From positions 1-7,672 of the forward strand of contig CAKPZU010000104.1 in the NCBI GenBank assembly GCA_934215405.1: 7,672 bases of DNA, in the 5' to 3' direction. This DNA comes from an uncultured Bacilli bacterium. Its GTDB lineage: Bacteria > Bacillota_I > Bacilli_A > RFN20 > CAG-631. A program made the translations under genes and the position numbers. Below the pieces are notes generated by a model, which was not told the origin of the DNA, did no database searches, and saw only the letters and a program-made list of their open reading frames with translations. Within the stretch, counting starts at the first letter, position 1; the number at the start of each line of letters is the position of its first letter. This document shows, one piece after another, positions 6,192-7,672 of this stretch.

Positions 6192-6228
6192 TTTAATCAT
6201 TTGTTAATTTTATAATATTTTGCTTTTT

Positions 6229-6330
6229 AAATACTTTTTGCAATTTTATCTTTAAATGTACTTTATATTGCAAAAATACTTTATGACTTTTAAATATCTT
6301 AAATACTTTAAGTACATAATATACATAATA
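6229..6330. repeat. Cluster of short direct and inverted repeats
   Basis: AAATACTTT occurs at 6229-6237, 6274-6282 and 6301-6309. TTTTTGCAAT (6235-6244) is the perfect inverse of ATTGCAAAAA (6267-6276). TACATAATA is tandemly doubled at 6313-6321 and 6322-6330. Together they give a patchy repeat structure in very AT-rich DNA. Confidence 0.55.
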
Positions 6331-6534
6331 TATTTAAAATATTTTAATATCTATTAGCACTTAATAATTAAAAAATACAAAAAAATTTATATTGTTAAAT
6401 GTATATTTAAATTATTATTAAATTCATAAAAATCATATAAAAAGCCTTTTAATTGAGTTTACTAGTTATTCAATTTGCATTAATTTGTTTATCGATTTAA
6501 CATAACATACATTATGCGAAGTAATTTAAAGATT

Positions 6535-6559
6535 AAAAAATAGTCATTTCTGACTACTT
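6535..6559 (-). terminator. Intrinsic terminator of the rsmF-like gene
   Basis: On the minus strand AAGTAGTCA (6559-6551) pairs with TGACTATTT (6546-6538) over nine positions including one G-U, around a GAAA tetraloop (6550-6547). T's corresponding to the A-run at 6535-6540 follow. The stem overlaps the last two bases of the stop codon. Confidence 0.8.
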
Positions 6560-7672
6560 ATTTAATTAAATATTGCTTCCTTAATCCTTTTGGTAAATGA
6601 TTTTTTAAAACATTATTAGACTGCTTTATCCAACCAAGTGGTAATCCTTGATATGAAACAATTTTATAACCAGCATTGCCTTCTTTATTAATTGTTAAGC
6701 CTTTATAATAATCACAAGCTTCTTCAAATGTTAATTCGATGTAATTACTCTTATCAACTATATAAGACATAGCAAGTGAATGTGAAGGAATAAATCTATT
6801 ATTCTCTATTGATCCAAGCTGTAAGCCATATCTTAATACTTTTAACATATCAAGATTTATATCTTCAAAATTTACTAACCAATAATAATTGTTGAAATAC
6901 TTAATATTATCTTTATTGTAACTTAACTTTATACTTTCTAAAAAATCAAAAACAATTTTTGGAATTTTAACATTTTCTTTTTTCTTAAATTTCTTTTGAA
7001 TTGGTGCGTCTACGCTTTCTTTTTTTAATAAGAATATACATTGCCCTTCCCCATTAAAATTAAATGGATAAAGCCTTAATCCACCTTTTATACCAATTGA
7101 TTCATTATACTTCTTGGCAATATCTATTGGTATGATTTTCATGTCACTATGTTTGCTTAAAAACTCCATGATTACATCTTCATTTTCTTCTTTAGAAAAA
7201 GAACAAGTTGAATATAGAAGCATTCCTTCATTTTTTAGCATTAAATAAGCATCTTCAATTAATCTTTTTTGAATTGCTTGGCAATCTAAAACTTTTTTAA
7301 TTGACCATTCATTTTTAGCTTGCTCGTTTTTACGAAACATAGCGGATCCAGAACATGGAGCATCTAATATTATTTTATCAAAAAAATTAATAAATTTACT
7401 TTTATAAGTTGAGGAATCTTGATTTAATACTAAAGTATTAATAAAACCATATTTTTCAATATTAGATGATAATATTTTAGCTCTTATTTCATGAATATCT
7501 GCACTAACAATTAATCCTTCATCATTATTATCGATAAACGCATTAAATGTCTTTCCACCAGGTGCAGCACACATATCAAGTATTTTATCACCTTTTTTAA
7601 CGTTTAATAAGTATTCAGCCATCATTGCCGCTGGCTCTTGAATGTAATATGCTCCTGCTTCAAAACGAATAC
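6558..7672 (-). CDS. rsmF: 16S rRNA m5C methyltransferase, RsmF/NOP2/Sun family (5' end outside window)
   Basis: The frame stays open from the stop at 6558-6560 to the right edge. The ATG at 7625 is internal, because the 15 upstream codons read IRFEAGAYYIQEPAA, which is the conserved segment before the methyltransferase core. Counting from that ATG, the SAM site is LDMCAAPGGKTF (16-27). The two family cysteines are C91 in DAPCSGSAMFRK and C141 in YSTCSFSKEENED: one attacks cytosine C6 and the other releases the product. RLYPFNFNGEGQCIFLLKK (184-202) closes the core. A lysine-rich linker and a PUA-like C-terminal region (about 225-355, ending NHLPKGLRKQYLIK) are typical of the Firmicutes RsmF form, which methylates cytosines in 16S rRNA. 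The target base cannot be read from sequence. The gene converges on tex and ends in its own terminator. The N-terminal RNA-binding part lies outside. Confidence 0.92.
   Translation of the reverse strand, partial: IRFEAGAYYIQEPAAMMAEYLLNVKKGDKILDMCAAPGGKTFNAFIDNNDEGLIVSADIHEIRAKILSSNIEKYGFINTLVLNQDSSTYKSKFINFFDKIILDAPCSGSAMFRKNEQAKNEWSIKKVLDCQAIQKRLIEDAYLMLKNEGMLLYSTCSFSKEENEDVIMEFLSKHSDMKIIPIDIAKKYNESIGIKGGLRLYPFNFNGEGQCIFLLKKESVDAPIQKKFKKKENVKIPKIVFDFLESIKLSYNKDNIKYFNNYYWLVNFEDINLDMLKVLRYGLQLGSIENNRFIPSHSLAMSYIVDKSNYIELTFEEACDYYKGLTINKEGNAGYKIVSYQGLPLGWIKQSNNVLKNHLPKGLRKQYLIK

Larger units (their letters stand above)
5797..6534. other. Long AT-rich intergenic region without a convincing gene
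   Basis: About 740 bp separate the terminators of convergent tex and rsmF. Stops occur often in all frames I read. The longest start-to-stop stretches seen are about 10-24 codons and lack good ribosome sites. No tRNA arms, rRNA, CRISPR repeats or transposase remains were recognised. The region holds short repeats, described separately, and a few GC-richer islands: TTGGGAAG at 5807-5814 and 6023-6030, GGGAAG at 5959-5964, and a small hairpin at 6119-6140. It may be a decayed gene, an unrecognised RNA or plain spacer. The sequence does not decide. Confidence 0.6.

Noticed and set aside
6252..6326. Minus-strand 24-codon frame rich in K, Y, I and L
   Set aside because: The composition is what any AT-rich sequence would give, the frame overlaps the repeat cluster, and no ribosome site is present.
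6558..7625. Taking the ATG at 7625 as the rsmF start
   Set aside because: The frame continues upstream to the window edge with the conserved AGAYYIQEPAA segment, so the gene is truncated by the window rather than starting there.

Overview
The window is a strongly AT-rich stretch of bacterial chromosome with compact genes, Shine-Dalgarno sites of the AGGAGGTGAT type, sigma-A-like -10 boxes and short hairpin-plus-T-run terminators. Tryptophan is encoded by TGG and TGA acts as a stop, so the genetic code is standard. The gene content fits a low-GC Bacilli-type Firmicute: C+ form of L33, Tex, EF-P followed by a SpoIIIAH homologue, and an RsmF-like methyltransferase. The EF-P loop resembles what I recall from mollicutes. 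I infer an uncultured gut-type lineage near Acholeplasmatales/RF39/Erysipelotrichales. The exact taxon cannot be fixed from this window.

Layout. At the left edge a family 8 glycosyltransferase gene runs on the minus strand, truncated by the window edge. It diverges across a 192-bp promoter region from a plus-strand unit, rpmG (L33, too short for many ORF callers) followed three bases later by a glyoxalase-II-like metallo-beta-lactamase hydrolase. That unit ends in an intrinsic terminator, and a small four-helix membrane protein gene apparently starts inside this terminator. Next come three plus-strand genes: efp (with a near-consensus promoter), a spoIIIAH-like gene and tex. Each is followed by its own intrinsic terminator. 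At the right edge an rsmF-like rRNA methyltransferase gene runs on the minus strand, with its 5' end outside the window and its own terminator overlapping its stop codon.

Between the convergent tex and rsmF genes lie about 890 bp without a convincing gene. This spacer begins with a long hairpin and the tex terminator and continues with about 740 bp of very AT-rich DNA full of short direct and inverted repeats. It is the least explained part of the window.

Most of the genes serve translation or RNA biology: L33 in the large subunit, EF-P for polyproline stalls, Tex as an S1/YqgF RNA-binding factor, and RsmF on 16S rRNA. The two most notable points are the efp-spoIIIAH adjacency and the EF-P loop. 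The adjacency looks like a remnant of the Bacillus efp-yqhV-spoIIIAA-AH locus with the intervening genes lost. In EF-P, methionine sits where the modified lysine is normally found. I saw no IS element, CRISPR array, tRNA or rRNA, and no clear undescribed multi-gene system.
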